A stretch of 64,000 nucleotides of DNA from Paracoccus benzoatiresistens (GCF_026913015.1 NZ_JAPTYD010000010.1:1-64000), one strand, 5' to 3'; shown: positions 28,963 through 37,150, counted from the stretch's first letter. Program-made: numbers and translations. Notes: a model not told the origin generated them from the sequence alone.

Positions 28963-30110
28963 TGGAAAAGCAAGCCAAGCCGCGCCTTGTCTGGTTCGAC
29001 GCCAACCGGGTCTGCGCGGCCGTGGGCGTCGTCCTGATCCATTGCACCACCGATTTCTCGGGCGGGGTCTTCCCGGACGCCACGGCGCAGGAGCGCGCCG
29101 TGCCGGTCTTCCTGCGGTCGGTCGCCGAATTCTCGGGCTCCGAGATGTTCTTCTTCTTCTCGCTGTTCCTGATGGCGATGCGCATCGACCGGCGCAGCCC
29201 GCCCTATGGCGAGGCCATGCGCGAACAGGCGCGGCGGCTTCTGGTGCCCTTCGCCTTCTGGACGGTGTTCTATGCCTTCTTCCGCCTGCTGAAGGCCGAC
29301 GTGGCGGGATACGCGCCCCAGATCTGGGCGCAGCTGGCCGATCCGGGGGCGTGGCTGGGCTTCTTCCTGCTGGGCAAGTCGCAGTACCACATGCACTTCC
29401 TGCCGACGTTGTTCCTGCTGTTCCTGTTCTACCCGGTCATGCGGCTGGCGCTGCGCTTTCCGATCCTGGGCATCGCGCTGTTTGCCACCCTGGGGGCCAT
29501 GCACCACATCCAGGACTACATCTGGAGCCTGGGGCTTGATCCCGCCTTCCGCGACTACCTGGTCCGGGCCACCAAGGTGATGGGCTATGTGGGCTATGGG
29601 CTGGCGGCCTTCGCGCTTTACGGGTTGTGGCGCGATGGCATCCCGCGCGGCGAATCCCGCCTGATCCGCAAGGGCGCGCTGTATTTCGCCGCCATGGCCT
29701 ATGTGGCGACGCTGCCGTTCTTCGGCGCGGCGCTGTTCACGGGGTCCTGGGGCGTGCGCGAGAACTGGTCCTTCTACGGCCATTTCCTCATGCCGCTGAT
29801 GATGTTCGCGCTGTTCCTGGGGGCGCAGTACCAGGACTGGTCCCCGCGCTGGAGCTGGCTGGCGCAGTTCACCTTCGGCGTCTACCTAGTGCATCCGCTG
29901 GTGATCGATCTGTTTGACGCGCTGGTGCTGGGCGCGGGTCTTGCGCCGCACATGGCGCCCTGGGTGGTGGTCGCCAGCCGCTTCGCGGTCGTCCTGCCCG
30001 GCGCGCTGCTGCTGGCGGTCGGGCTGTCGCGCGTTGGCGCGCTGGCCTGGACCATCGGCCTTGGCCCCGCCCCGTGGGAGGCCCGGCGGAAGCAGGTCCA
30101 GAGAGGCTGA
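28959..30110 (+). CDS. OpgC-like membrane acyltransferase (AT3 family)
   Basis: 383-residue integral membrane protein with about ten helices, of the acyltransferase-3 family. The conserved N-terminal histidine is in VVLIHCTTDFSGG (about residue 24), with arginine-rich loop MRIDRRSPPYGEAMREQARRLL split by helices. OpgC proteins of this family add succinyl or similar groups to periplasmic glucans, so it likely decorates the product of the neighbouring glycosyltransferase (inference). Start at 28959 gives a 4-base overlap with the previous gene and has GGAG upstream; the next codon but one offers an equal ATG at 28962. Confidence 0.85.
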   Translation: MMEKQAKPRLVWFDANRVCAAVGVVLIHCTTDFSGGVFPDATAQERAVPVFLRSVAEFSGSEMFFFFSLFLMAMRIDRRSPPYGEAMREQARRLLVPFAFWTVFYAFFRLLKADVAGYAPQIWAQLADPGAWLGFFLLGKSQYHMHFLPTLFLLFLFYPVMRLALRFPILGIALFATLGAMHHIQDYIWSLGLDPAFRDYLVRATKVMGYVGYGLAAFALYGLWRDGIPRGESRLIRKGALYFAAMAYVATLPFFGAALFTGSWGVRENWSFYGHFLMPLMMFALFLGAQYQDWSPRWSWLAQFTFGVYLVHPLVIDLFDALVLGAGLAPHMAPWVVVASRFAVVLPGALLLAVGLSRVGALAWTIGLGPAPWEARRKQVQRG

Positions 30111-30113
30111 CGA

Positions 30114-31955
30114 ATGGACGATTACTTCCGCCGCTTCGAACACCGCCGCCCGCCCGAGCCGCTGCCCTATTCCTCAGGGCGCGAACTGGTCTGGCAGGCA
30201 TTGGCGACGATCACGGCCCTGCTGGGGGCATGGTATATCTGGTGGCGATGGACGCAGTCGCTGAACCATGACGCGCTGTGGTTCGCGGTCCCGCTGGTCG
30301 TGGCGGAAAGCTGCGCCTATCTGGGGCTGCTTCTGTTCATCTACAACCTGTGGAAGGACCAGCCGGTCACCATCCCGGCCCCTGTGGCCACGCTACACGA
30401 CACCCTGGCGGCGGGCAGCGACGGGTTGTCCGAACCCGACCGGCCGATAGCGGTGGACCTGTTCTTCGCCACCTACAACGAGGATCCCGAACTGGTCCGG
30501 CTGGGCATTTCCGACGCCAGGGCCATCACCTATCCCCACCCGATCGACATCCGCATCCATGTCTGCGACGACGGCCGCCGCCCCGAGATGCGGCAGGTCT
30601 GCGACGAGCAGGGGGTGAACTACATCACCCGCGCCACCAACGAGGGCTTCAAGGCCGGCAACCTGCGCCACGCGATGGAACAGACCTCGGGCGATTTCAT
30701 CGTCATCTTCGATGCCGATACCCGGCCCTTCCCGACCATCCTGGAAAACACGCTGGGCCATTTCCGAGATCCGAAGATGGCCTGGGTCCAGACGCCGCAG
30801 TGGTTCTATGACCTGCCCGAAGGGGTGACGCTGACCGAACGGTTGTCGCACCGGCTGGGACGGGCGGGCCACCTGATCGGGCAGGCGGTCGAGCGTCTGG
30901 CGGGAGAGATCCGCATCGGCAAGGATCCCTTCGTGAACGACGCCGAGATGTTCTACCAGGTCATCCTGCGCCGCCGGAACCGCGCCAACGCCGCCTTCTG
31001 CTGCGGCGCTGGATCGGTCCACCGCCGCGAGGCGGTGATGGAAGCCGCGCTGCGCAGCTTCGCCGCCAGCGTGGAAAGGCGCGTCATCGCCGCCGAGGAG
31101 GAAATCACCCTGACCAGCCGCGAGCCGGTGGTCGATACCGGGCTGCTATCGGCCATCCGGACCGAGGCGGTGGTGGCCGAGGTTCTGGCCCCTTACCGGT
31201 TCCACGTGTCGGAAGACATCTACACCTCGATCCTGCTGCATTCGGACCGCGAGCGGGGCTGGAAATCGGTGCTTCACCCGACCTATGAATCGCGGATGCT
31301 GTCGCCGCAGGACCTGCTCAGCTGGTCGGTGCAGCGCTTCAAGTATGCCGGCGGGTCGCTGGACATCCTGATGAACGACAACCCGCTGTTCCGGCGCGGC
31401 CTGACGATGCCGCAGCGGCTGATGTATGGCACGACCTTCTGGTCCTATCTCGCGCCCTTGTGGAACGTCGTCTTCCTGGCCGCGCCGGTTGTCTATCTGG
31501 CGACCGGCATCGCGCCCGTGTCGGCCTATACCCTGCCGTTCTTCCTGCACGCCATGGCCTTCCTGATCTCGCTGGAGCTTGCGATGATGGCGAGCACCTG
31601 GGGGATCGCGGGCTATGCCAGCAAGTCCAGCTACCTGGCGTTCTTCCCGCTGGGGCTGCGCGCCATCGGCACCGTCCTGTCGGGGCGCAAGATTTCCTTT
31701 CCCGTCACGCCAAAGGACCGCCAGCTTGGGCGCCACCTGCGGCTGGTGCGGCCGCAGATCGCGGTCGTCGTGCTGACCATTGCCTCGCTGCTGTGGGGCA
31801 GCGCGGCGCTGGTCTGGGCCGATACGGGCCACAGCGTGACCGGCGTCGTGACCAATGCCCTGTGGGGCCTCAACAACTGCCTCGCCATGTCGGGGATCAT
31901 CAGGGCGGCGATGTGGAAGCCCGAAGCCGAACTGACAGGAGAAAGCGATCAATGA
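30114..31955 (+). CDS. BcsA-like GT2 beta-glycan synthase without PilZ
   Basis: Processive inner-membrane glycosyltransferase of 613 residues. Two N-terminal helices (about 25-85), a cytosolic GT2 domain with VDLFFATYNEDPE, VCDDGRRPEM, DADTRP (DxD), FCCGAGSVHRREA, catalytic SEDIYTS (TED equivalent) and LLSWSVQRFKYAGG (QxxRW equivalent), then about four to five C-terminal helices. It ends soon after the last helix, so the c-di-GMP-binding PilZ domain of BcsA is missing. Product is probably a beta-glucan, but sugar and linkage cannot be read. GAGAGG precedes the start; stop overlaps the second DUF3131 gene. Confidence 0.88.
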   Translation: MDDYFRRFEHRRPPEPLPYSSGRELVWQALATITALLGAWYIWWRWTQSLNHDALWFAVPLVVAESCAYLGLLLFIYNLWKDQPVTIPAPVATLHDTLAAGSDGLSEPDRPIAVDLFFATYNEDPELVRLGISDARAITYPHPIDIRIHVCDDGRRPEMRQVCDEQGVNYITRATNEGFKAGNLRHAMEQTSGDFIVIFDADTRPFPTILENTLGHFRDPKMAWVQTPQWFYDLPEGVTLTERLSHRLGRAGHLIGQAVERLAGEIRIGKDPFVNDAEMFYQVILRRRNRANAAFCCGAGSVHRREAVMEAALRSFAASVERRVIAAEEEITLTSREPVVDTGLLSAIRTEAVVAEVLAPYRFHVSEDIYTSILLHSDRERGWKSVLHPTYESRMLSPQDLLSWSVQRFKYAGGSLDILMNDNPLFRRGLTMPQRLMYGTTFWSYLAPLWNVVFLAAPVVYLATGIAPVSAYTLPFFLHAMAFLISLELAMMASTWGIAGYASKSSYLAFFPLGLRAIGTVLSGRKISFPVTPKDRQLGRHLRLVRPQIAVVVLTIASLLWGSAALVWADTGHSVTGVVTNALWGLNNCLAMSGIIRAAMWKPEAELTGESDQ

Positions 31956-33268
31956 GCCTGCGGACCAACCTGACAAATGCGCGCAGCCACATCATCTTCA
32001 TCATCGCCCTGTGTCTGGGGGTGACGCTCATCTTCTATCTGGAAAGGGCCGGACACATTCGTACCGATGAACCCGACGCGCTTGCCGCCTTTGACGAGGT
32101 CGTGCCCCTGCCGCTGGCGGACGGCATCGGCCGCGCGCAGCAGAGCGACGAACATGCGCGCATCGCCTGGACCTATTTCCGGAACAACACCGATCCCGAC
32201 ACCGGGCTGGTGGGGTCGGTGGACAAGTATCCCTCGACGACGATGTGGGAAACGGCCTCCTATATCGTGGCCGTCATCTCGGCCCAGCGGCTTGGACTCA
32301 TCACCGAGGCCGAGGCCGGACAGCGTGCCGCCAAGGTGGTGGACGCCCTGTCGCGCCTGGTCCTGTTCGAAAACAGCCTTCCCAACAAGGCCTATGACAC
32401 CCGGACGCTGCAGATGGTCGATTATGCCAACCGCCCGACGTCGATCGGGCTCGGGTGGTCGGCCCTGGACATCGGACGGCTGTTGATCGCGCTTGAACTG
32501 GTGCAGCGCCATTATCCGGACCTGGCCGACGAGGTGGTGCGGGTCGTGGACGGCTGGGATCTGGACCGCATGGTCCGGGAAGGGCGGCTGAACGGCGCCA
32601 CCGTCATCGAGGGATCCGTGCGCGAGAACCAGGAAGGGCGAATCGGCTATGAACGCTATGCCGCCAAGGGGATGATGCTGTGGGGCTTCGACGCCACGGC
32701 GGCCATGGATGTCGGCAGCACCCTGCAGGTCCTGCGGGTCGAGGGCGTGCCGATCCCCGTGGACACGCGCCTGAACCGCAACAGCACGCCCGCGCTGACC
32801 ACCAGCGAACCCTATCTGTTCGACGGCCTGGAATTCGGCTTCGACGCGCTGACCCATGTCTTCGCGACCGTGGTCTATCGCGCGCAGGAAATGCGCTATC
32901 GGAACACGGGGCTGCTGACCGGCGTCAGCGAAGGCCATCTGTCGCAGGAACCCCATTTCGCCTATGCCTCGGTCTGGGGCGGCGGATCGCCCTGGGCCGT
33001 GCTGACCTTTGGCGGCGACAGGATCGACAGCCGCCGGACCCTTTCGACCAAGGCCGCCTTCGGCTGGGATGCGCTTTTCTCGACCGAATACACGCAGGAA
33101 ATGGTTGCCGCCGTGGTGCCCTTCGCCGATCCGGCACGCGGCTGGCCCGAGGGCATCTACGAGGCCGACGGCAGCGTCAACGGCTCCTTCACGGCCAACA
33201 CCAACGCCACTGTCCTTGCGGCGCAGGCTTTCCGGGCCACGGGACCGCTGATGCATGTGCCGCGGTGA
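31952..33268 (+). CDS. DUF3131 domain protein, membrane-anchored (copy 2)
   Basis: 438 residues with an N-terminal uncleaved-looking helix (IIFIIALCLGVTLIFYLE, about 14-31) and a DUF3131 domain (about 65-435) marked by TYFRNNTDPDTGLVGSV, YPSTTMWETASYIVAVIS and GRIGYERYAAKGMMLWGF. It parallels copy 1 through the whole domain but lacks its linker and Cys-rich tail. Position next to the synthase suggests periplasmic processing, folding or transfer of the nascent glycan (inference). Coupled by ATGA to the synthase and by GTGA to the outer-membrane protein; AGGAG ribosome site. Confidence 0.82.
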   Translation: MSLRTNLTNARSHIIFIIALCLGVTLIFYLERAGHIRTDEPDALAAFDEVVPLPLADGIGRAQQSDEHARIAWTYFRNNTDPDTGLVGSVDKYPSTTMWETASYIVAVISAQRLGLITEAEAGQRAAKVVDALSRLVLFENSLPNKAYDTRTLQMVDYANRPTSIGLGWSALDIGRLLIALELVQRHYPDLADEVVRVVDGWDLDRMVREGRLNGATVIEGSVRENQEGRIGYERYAAKGMMLWGFDATAAMDVGSTLQVLRVEGVPIPVDTRLNRNSTPALTTSEPYLFDGLEFGFDALTHVFATVVYRAQEMRYRNTGLLTGVSEGHLSQEPHFAYASVWGGGSPWAVLTFGGDRIDSRRTLSTKAAFGWDALFSTEYTQEMVAAVVPFADPARGWPEGIYEADGSVNGSFTANTNATVLAAQAFRATGPLMHVPR

Positions 33269-35445
33269 AGCCCGCCGCACTGGGTGCCGTCCTGCTGCTG
33301 ATCGGCGTGCCCGCCGCGGCGCTGAGTGCCCAGTCCTGTCCCGGCCCTGACCTGTCGGTGGCACCGGACGGCGCCACCTCCGTGGAGGTGCGCTATGCCG
33401 ATGTGCCGAACGCCCGCTTTCCCGGGCGGTGGCAGCAGGGCCGCCTGGCGGATCTGTCCTATCGCCTTTATCCCGGCGGCCTGGGCACGATCGGCGGCGG
33501 GGCCCATATGGAAGCCTGGCGGATCGAGATTTCCTGCAATCCCCGGGACCGCACCTGCACCTACTGGAACTTCGGCGAGGTGCCGGAAGGGATGCAGCCA
33601 CAAGCCCGAAAACTTGGAAGCTGCCTCCTGGGTCCCGAGCCACGGGTGACGCCGCCCACCCCCGCGGCCAGCAAGACCGCCCGGCCGGCTGCCGAACCCA
33701 AGGCACCTGCGCGCGAGCCCTTGCCCGCCGCCCCGAAAGCGGCGGCAGCACCACCCCCTGCGGCCCGCCAAACCCCTCCGCCAGCCGCAGAGCCAAGGAC
33801 GCTTGCGCGCAAGCCCGCGCCCGTGTCTGCGGATACAGCGGCAGCACCCTCCCGCGCTGCGGGGACAATCGCCCCGACACCCGCAGGGCCGAGAACACTG
33901 ACGCGGGAACCGGCGCCGGCTTCCCCGGAGGAGGGGTCGGCATCGGCCCCCGCTTCTCGACAAACCGCGCAACCACCCGCAGCGCAAAGGGCAATCGCGC
34001 GCGAACCGGCGCTCTCGCGCGCGGAAACAGCGCCAGCGCCAGCGCCCGCGGCCCGCGAAAGCGCCCCGCCATCTGCGGAACCGAGGGCATTCCTGTGCTG
34101 GACGGTGCCAGCGGTCGGCGAAACCGACATGCCTGCGCCCGGGTCCGAGGTTCTCGTGTGCCGGCCGGCGCCCGTGTCCCCGAGCGTATCGGTCGCGCCG
34201 ACTCCCGCAGCCCCTACCCGGGAAGCGGCCGATCCACGACCGGTTCCGCAAACGCCCGCACCCGTGCAAGAGAGCAATCCCCGCGAAACGCGCCCGCCGT
34301 CGGATTCCGCAGGATCGCAACGCCAGCCAGAGGCCGCGCCCTTGCCCCCGGGCGATCCTGAGCCCGGCAACGCCGACAATCGCGATCCCCGGCCGGGACC
34401 TGCGCCGGGAGAGGAGGGGAGCGATGCCGATCGCCGGGAAGCCGAGGCTCCGGCTTCCGCGCCAGCCGCAGGCGATGCGGCTGCGCCCGGAAGCCCGCGG
34501 CAATCGACCCCGGATACCTCTCCGGCGCCGCGCCCACGGCCGACCACGTCATCCCCGGCAGCCCCGCGCGACGCGCGGGAGCGGGTCAACCTCCTGCCGC
34601 TCACCCGACCGGGGCGCAACGAGGATCGGCCGCAGGCATCCTTGCCCGGTCCCGCCGTGACCGCCAGACCTGCCCGACCTGCAACGCCGGCCCGCCCTGC
34701 CGCCGTCGCTTACGCAACCCCGGCACGAATGCCACCACCGCCCCGCGCCGTTCAAAGACCGCAGCCAGCGCCTGCGACGACAACCCCGCGGCTGGCGTTG
34801 ACGCGTTGCGCCCTTGGCAGCGCCATCGGACTTGGCCGAGAGGACATGGCCGAGGTCGGGCAGATCTCGCTCAATATCGGTTGCAGCGGGCGGTTCGGCG
34901 ACCGCCTGACCTTCAGCGTTGGCCTGACCACCTATCCGGTCTCGGGGGACCGGCATGGCGGAGACCTGACCTACAGCTATGCGCTGAACTGGCGCATCAC
35001 CGATCAGGTGACGCTGACCTATGCGAACTATACCGCAGCCCTTGCGGGGGGCCGCGCGCTGGCGGGCCTGAGCGAGGGGCGCCTGCAACTGTCAACAAGG
35101 CTTACAAGGCTTCCGCTGGCCAGCAAGGCCATGCCGGACCGGGCCCTGACCTGCACCGGCTTCGTCAGCGTCGCCCGCTCGGCCTCATCCAACGCCGGGG
35201 TCAACTGCGGCGTGAACGTGACGCCGCGCCTGACGGTCCGCTTCACGGCCCTGGCCTATCCGCCCGGCACGCAGGAAGAGGGCGATGCGGATTACTCCTA
35301 CTCGGCCAGCTATGTGCTGAACGACCGGGTGACGCTGAACTATTCGAACTATGCCAACAACCGCTGGCCCTGGAACCAGTCCCCGGATCAGGTCGAGCTG
35401 TTCCATGGCGGCTCGCTGGGCTTGTCCTACCGCTGGGATTTCTGA
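33265..35445 (+). CDS. Pro/Ala-rich outer-membrane beta-barrel protein
   Basis: 726-residue exported protein I do not recognise as a named family. GTG start overlaps the previous stop (GTGA) and begins a signal peptide (about residues 1-23). Part 1 (about 24-125) is a small Cys-containing domain with a WRIEISCNPRDRTC stretch. Part 2 (about 126-509) is low-complexity Pro/Ala/Arg with about 32-residue tandem repeats and a central CWTVPAVGETD...VLVC island. Part 3 (about 510-726) has alternating amphipathic strands such as LTYSYALNWRITDQVTLTYA and YSYSASYVLNDRVTLNYS and ends in SYRWDF, the terminal aromatic of outer-membrane barrels. It could bind, export or retain the glycan at the surface, with the Pro-rich part spanning peptidoglycan (inference). 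Confidence 0.78.
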   Translation: MKPAALGAVLLLIGVPAAALSAQSCPGPDLSVAPDGATSVEVRYADVPNARFPGRWQQGRLADLSYRLYPGGLGTIGGGAHMEAWRIEISCNPRDRTCTYWNFGEVPEGMQPQARKLGSCLLGPEPRVTPPTPAASKTARPAAEPKAPAREPLPAAPKAAAAPPPAARQTPPPAAEPRTLARKPAPVSADTAAAPSRAAGTIAPTPAGPRTLTREPAPASPEEGSASAPASRQTAQPPAAQRAIAREPALSRAETAPAPAPAARESAPPSAEPRAFLCWTVPAVGETDMPAPGSEVLVCRPAPVSPSVSVAPTPAAPTREAADPRPVPQTPAPVQESNPRETRPPSDSAGSQRQPEAAPLPPGDPEPGNADNRDPRPGPAPGEEGSDADRREAEAPASAPAAGDAAAPGSPRQSTPDTSPAPRPRPTTSSPAAPRDARERVNLLPLTRPGRNEDRPQASLPGPAVTARPARPATPARPAAVAYATPARMPPPPRAVQRPQPAPATTTPRLALTRCALGSAIGLGREDMAEVGQISLNIGCSGRFGDRLTFSVGLTTYPVSGDRHGGDLTYSYALNWRITDQVTLTYANYTAALAGGRALAGLSEGRLQLSTRLTRLPLASKAMPDRALTCTGFVSVARSASSNAGVNCGVNVTPRLTVRFTALAYPPGTQEEGDADYSYSASYVLNDRVTLNYSNYANNRWPWNQSPDQVELFHGGSLGLSYRWDF
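33690..34090 (+). repeat. About 96-bp coding tandem repeats in the Pro/Ala linker
   Basis: Four to five degenerate units of about 32 codons begin near 33690, 33781, 33878, 33975 and 34071. Each has the pattern P-x-A-x-x-R-x-x-x-R-E/K-P-A followed by a variable Ala/Pro/Ser stretch. Repeats are visible at protein level and partly in DNA. Confidence 0.65.
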
Positions 35446-35460
35446 CGGATTTGACGATGC

Positions 35461-35466
35461 AGGAGG
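35461..35466 (+). promoter_or_regulatory. Perfect Shine-Dalgarno deciding a TTG start
   Basis: AGGAGG, 5 bases upstream of TTG 35472, whereas the in-frame ATG at 35457 has no such site and would place AGGAGG inside the coding sequence. Supports the TTG as the esterase start. Confidence 0.75.
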
Positions 35467-35471
35467 AACAC

Positions 35472-36398
35472 TTGGTCAGGTTTACAAGGCGCACCGCTCT
35501 GGCCGCCGGATTGGCCATTCCCTTTCTGGGCATCCGGGCCTGGTCGGGGACCGTGCACGAGGCGAAGATCGTCCAGAGCGAGATCCTGGGCCATGTGGTG
35601 GGCTATTCCCTTTACCTGCCGCCCGATTACCGGCAGCACAGCCGCCGCTATCCGGTCCTTTACCTGCTGCACGGGGGGGCGGACGGGCAGCCCGCCGACT
35701 GGTTCCGGATGGCGGGGATCGACATCCTTCTGGACCGCATGATCCGGGACGGCCAGATGCCCCCCTGCATTGCCGTGGCGCCGGACGGGCGCAGGCCGGC
35801 CAGCGATCCTCGCGCCACCTATTTCCTGGACGATGCCGACGGATCCTACCGTTGGCGGTCGATGTTCCTGCAAGAGTTCATCCCCAAGGTCGAGGCGGCG
35901 CACCAGGCCATCGGCAGCATGCAGATGCGCGCCCTTCTAGGCTTGTCGATGGGGGGCCATGCCGCGATCCTGAACCAGCTTCAGCGGCCCGACCTTTTCG
36001 CCGGCGCCGCCGCGCTCAGCGCCGCGCTTCGCACGCCCCGGCAGGTTGCGCTGATGGACCCGCAGGCCTTCGACCAGCGCTTCTCGGGGGCATACGGGCC
36101 GAGCCTGCTGGGGGAAGCCCGCCTCAACGAGGCTTGGCGGACATCCGACATCGTCGAGATCGCGGCCCGCACCGACCCGACACCCTTCCGCCGCATCCCG
36201 AGGCTGTATCTGGACCTCGCATCGGGCGATCCCTTCTTTGAGGGAAATGCGGCGGCCCATGTCGCGCTGGACCAGGCGGGGATCCTGCACCGTTTCCAGG
36301 TGCGCGAAGGCAGCCACGACTGGATCTTCTGGCTGGACGCCCTTCCGACGGCACTGGAGCATGTCGGGCGGATCTTCACGCGGAACTATGGAGAATAG
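35472..36398 (+). CDS. Tat-exported alpha/beta-hydrolase esterase
   Basis: 308-residue putative esterase (PF00756/esterase D-like). From the TTG start the protein begins MVRFTRRTALAAGLAIPFLG, a twin-arginine signal, so it is probably exported folded. Hydrolase motifs: YLLHGGADG oxyanion region (about 61-69), nucleophile GLSMGGHAAIL (G-x-S-x-G, Ser near 158), and C-terminal GSHDWIFW with the catalytic His. In polysaccharide clusters such esterases remove or transfer acyl groups; it may oppose the OpgC-like acyltransferase (inference). Last gene of the operon, 26 bases after the outer-membrane gene. Confidence 0.82.
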   Translation: MVRFTRRTALAAGLAIPFLGIRAWSGTVHEAKIVQSEILGHVVGYSLYLPPDYRQHSRRYPVLYLLHGGADGQPADWFRMAGIDILLDRMIRDGQMPPCIAVAPDGRRPASDPRATYFLDDADGSYRWRSMFLQEFIPKVEAAHQAIGSMQMRALLGLSMGGHAAILNQLQRPDLFAGAAALSAALRTPRQVALMDPQAFDQRFSGAYGPSLLGEARLNEAWRTSDIVEIAARTDPTPFRRIPRLYLDLASGDPFFEGNAAAHVALDQAGILHRFQVREGSHDWIFWLDALPTALEHVGRIFTRNYGE

Positions 36399-36433
36399 AG
36401 ACGGGGTCCCCTCTTTCTGGAAGCTCTGCCCAC

Positions 36434-36562
36434 TTGCGCATCGACGGGAGCGGGGTGGAGATATTCCGGCGGCAAGGCGTGCTGATTCCGACCTGCGGCC
36501 TGCCGGGGCTGCCCGAGGGAACGATCAGGTGCGCGCCGGAAGCCATTGGCAAGGTTGCCTGA
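36434..36562 (+). CDS. Possible 42-residue small protein
   Basis: Short frame from a TTG at 36434, preceded by GGAAG, reading MRIDGSGVEIFRRQGVLIP then a Pro/Gly-rich end and TGA. The composition is protein-like, but no family is recognised and it could be a chance frame or gene remnant in the 262-bp gap after the esterase. Confidence 0.2.
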   Translation: MRIDGSGVEIFRRQGVLIPTCGLPGLPEGTIRCAPEAIGKVA

Positions 36563-36660
36563 CCGTGCCACGGTGAGGCGCAGATATCCAACCCGCCGGC
36601 GATCCGGCTCCTGAATTCGCAGGATCCACGATTCAGGCTATGGCAAGACGAGGACTCATC

Positions 36661-37095
36661 ATGGACGAAGAACGCCTCCAGAAGATCCGGGACCGGGCGC
36701 ATGCCTTGTGGGAGCAGGCCGGCCAGCCGCACGGCCAGGACAGGGAACATTGGTCGCAGGCCGAACGCGAGATCGCCGCGGAGGAGGATGCACAATCATC
36801 CGCGCCCACCGCAAAGCGGACGCGCCGGCCGAAGGCGGCTGCCGAAGTGGCGGCGGATCAGCCGGGTGTGACCAGCGGCCGCAAGCCGAAAGCCCTGCCT
36901 GAAGAAGGCGCGGAGGGGACAAAGGCTGCAAAAGGGCGGAAGTCCAGGGCAGCGTCCGGGCAGGCGGAAGCCGGCGCAACGGGAACCAGAGGCCGGCGGG
37001 CTGGAACAACCGCCACGGCAGAGGGCGACGCGCCCAAGCCGAAGCGGTCGCGAAAGCCGAAGGTGGTCGCCGAAGGCGCCGACACGACCGAATAG
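36661..37095 (+). CDS. DUF2934 protein with basic Lys/Ala-rich tail
   Basis: 144 residues. An N-terminal DUF2934 segment (about residues 1-38: IRDRAHALWEQAGQPHG and HWSQAEREI) is followed by about 100 residues rich in Ala, Lys, Arg and Gly (KRTRRPKAAAE, KAAKGRKSRAA, KPKRSRKPKVV), resembling histone H1-like bacterial proteins. A nucleoid or nucleic-acid-binding role is possible but unproven. GAGGA precedes the ATG at 36661; an in-frame ATG lies 21 bases upstream. Monocistronic, convergent with pcaR. Confidence 0.7.
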   Translation: MDEERLQKIRDRAHALWEQAGQPHGQDREHWSQAEREIAAEEDAQSSAPTAKRTRRPKAAAEVAADQPGVTSGRKPKALPEEGAEGTKAAKGRKSRAASGQAEAGATGTRGRRAGTTATAEGDAPKPKRSRKPKVVAEGADTTE

Positions 37096-37150
37096 GGCCC
37101 GCAGGGGTGTAGCGTGACGATGGGCGCAGGCAGGCGGCGCTGCCCCGCGC

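Noticed and set aside
27250..30110. Canonical opgGH or cyclic-glucan (ndvB-type) locus
   Set aside because: OpgG, OpgH-type length and ndvB-like giant synthase are absent; only the acyltransferase resembles an Opg protein.
33690..34503. Alternate-frame product through the Pro/Ala-rich spacer on either strand
   Set aside because: All frames are open because of extreme GC bias; only the frame with signal peptide, repeats and barrel is coherent.
22300..36398. Sigma factor controlled by the RsbW-like protein
   Set aside because: No sigma-factor gene occurs in the operon or window, so sigma control is not claimed.
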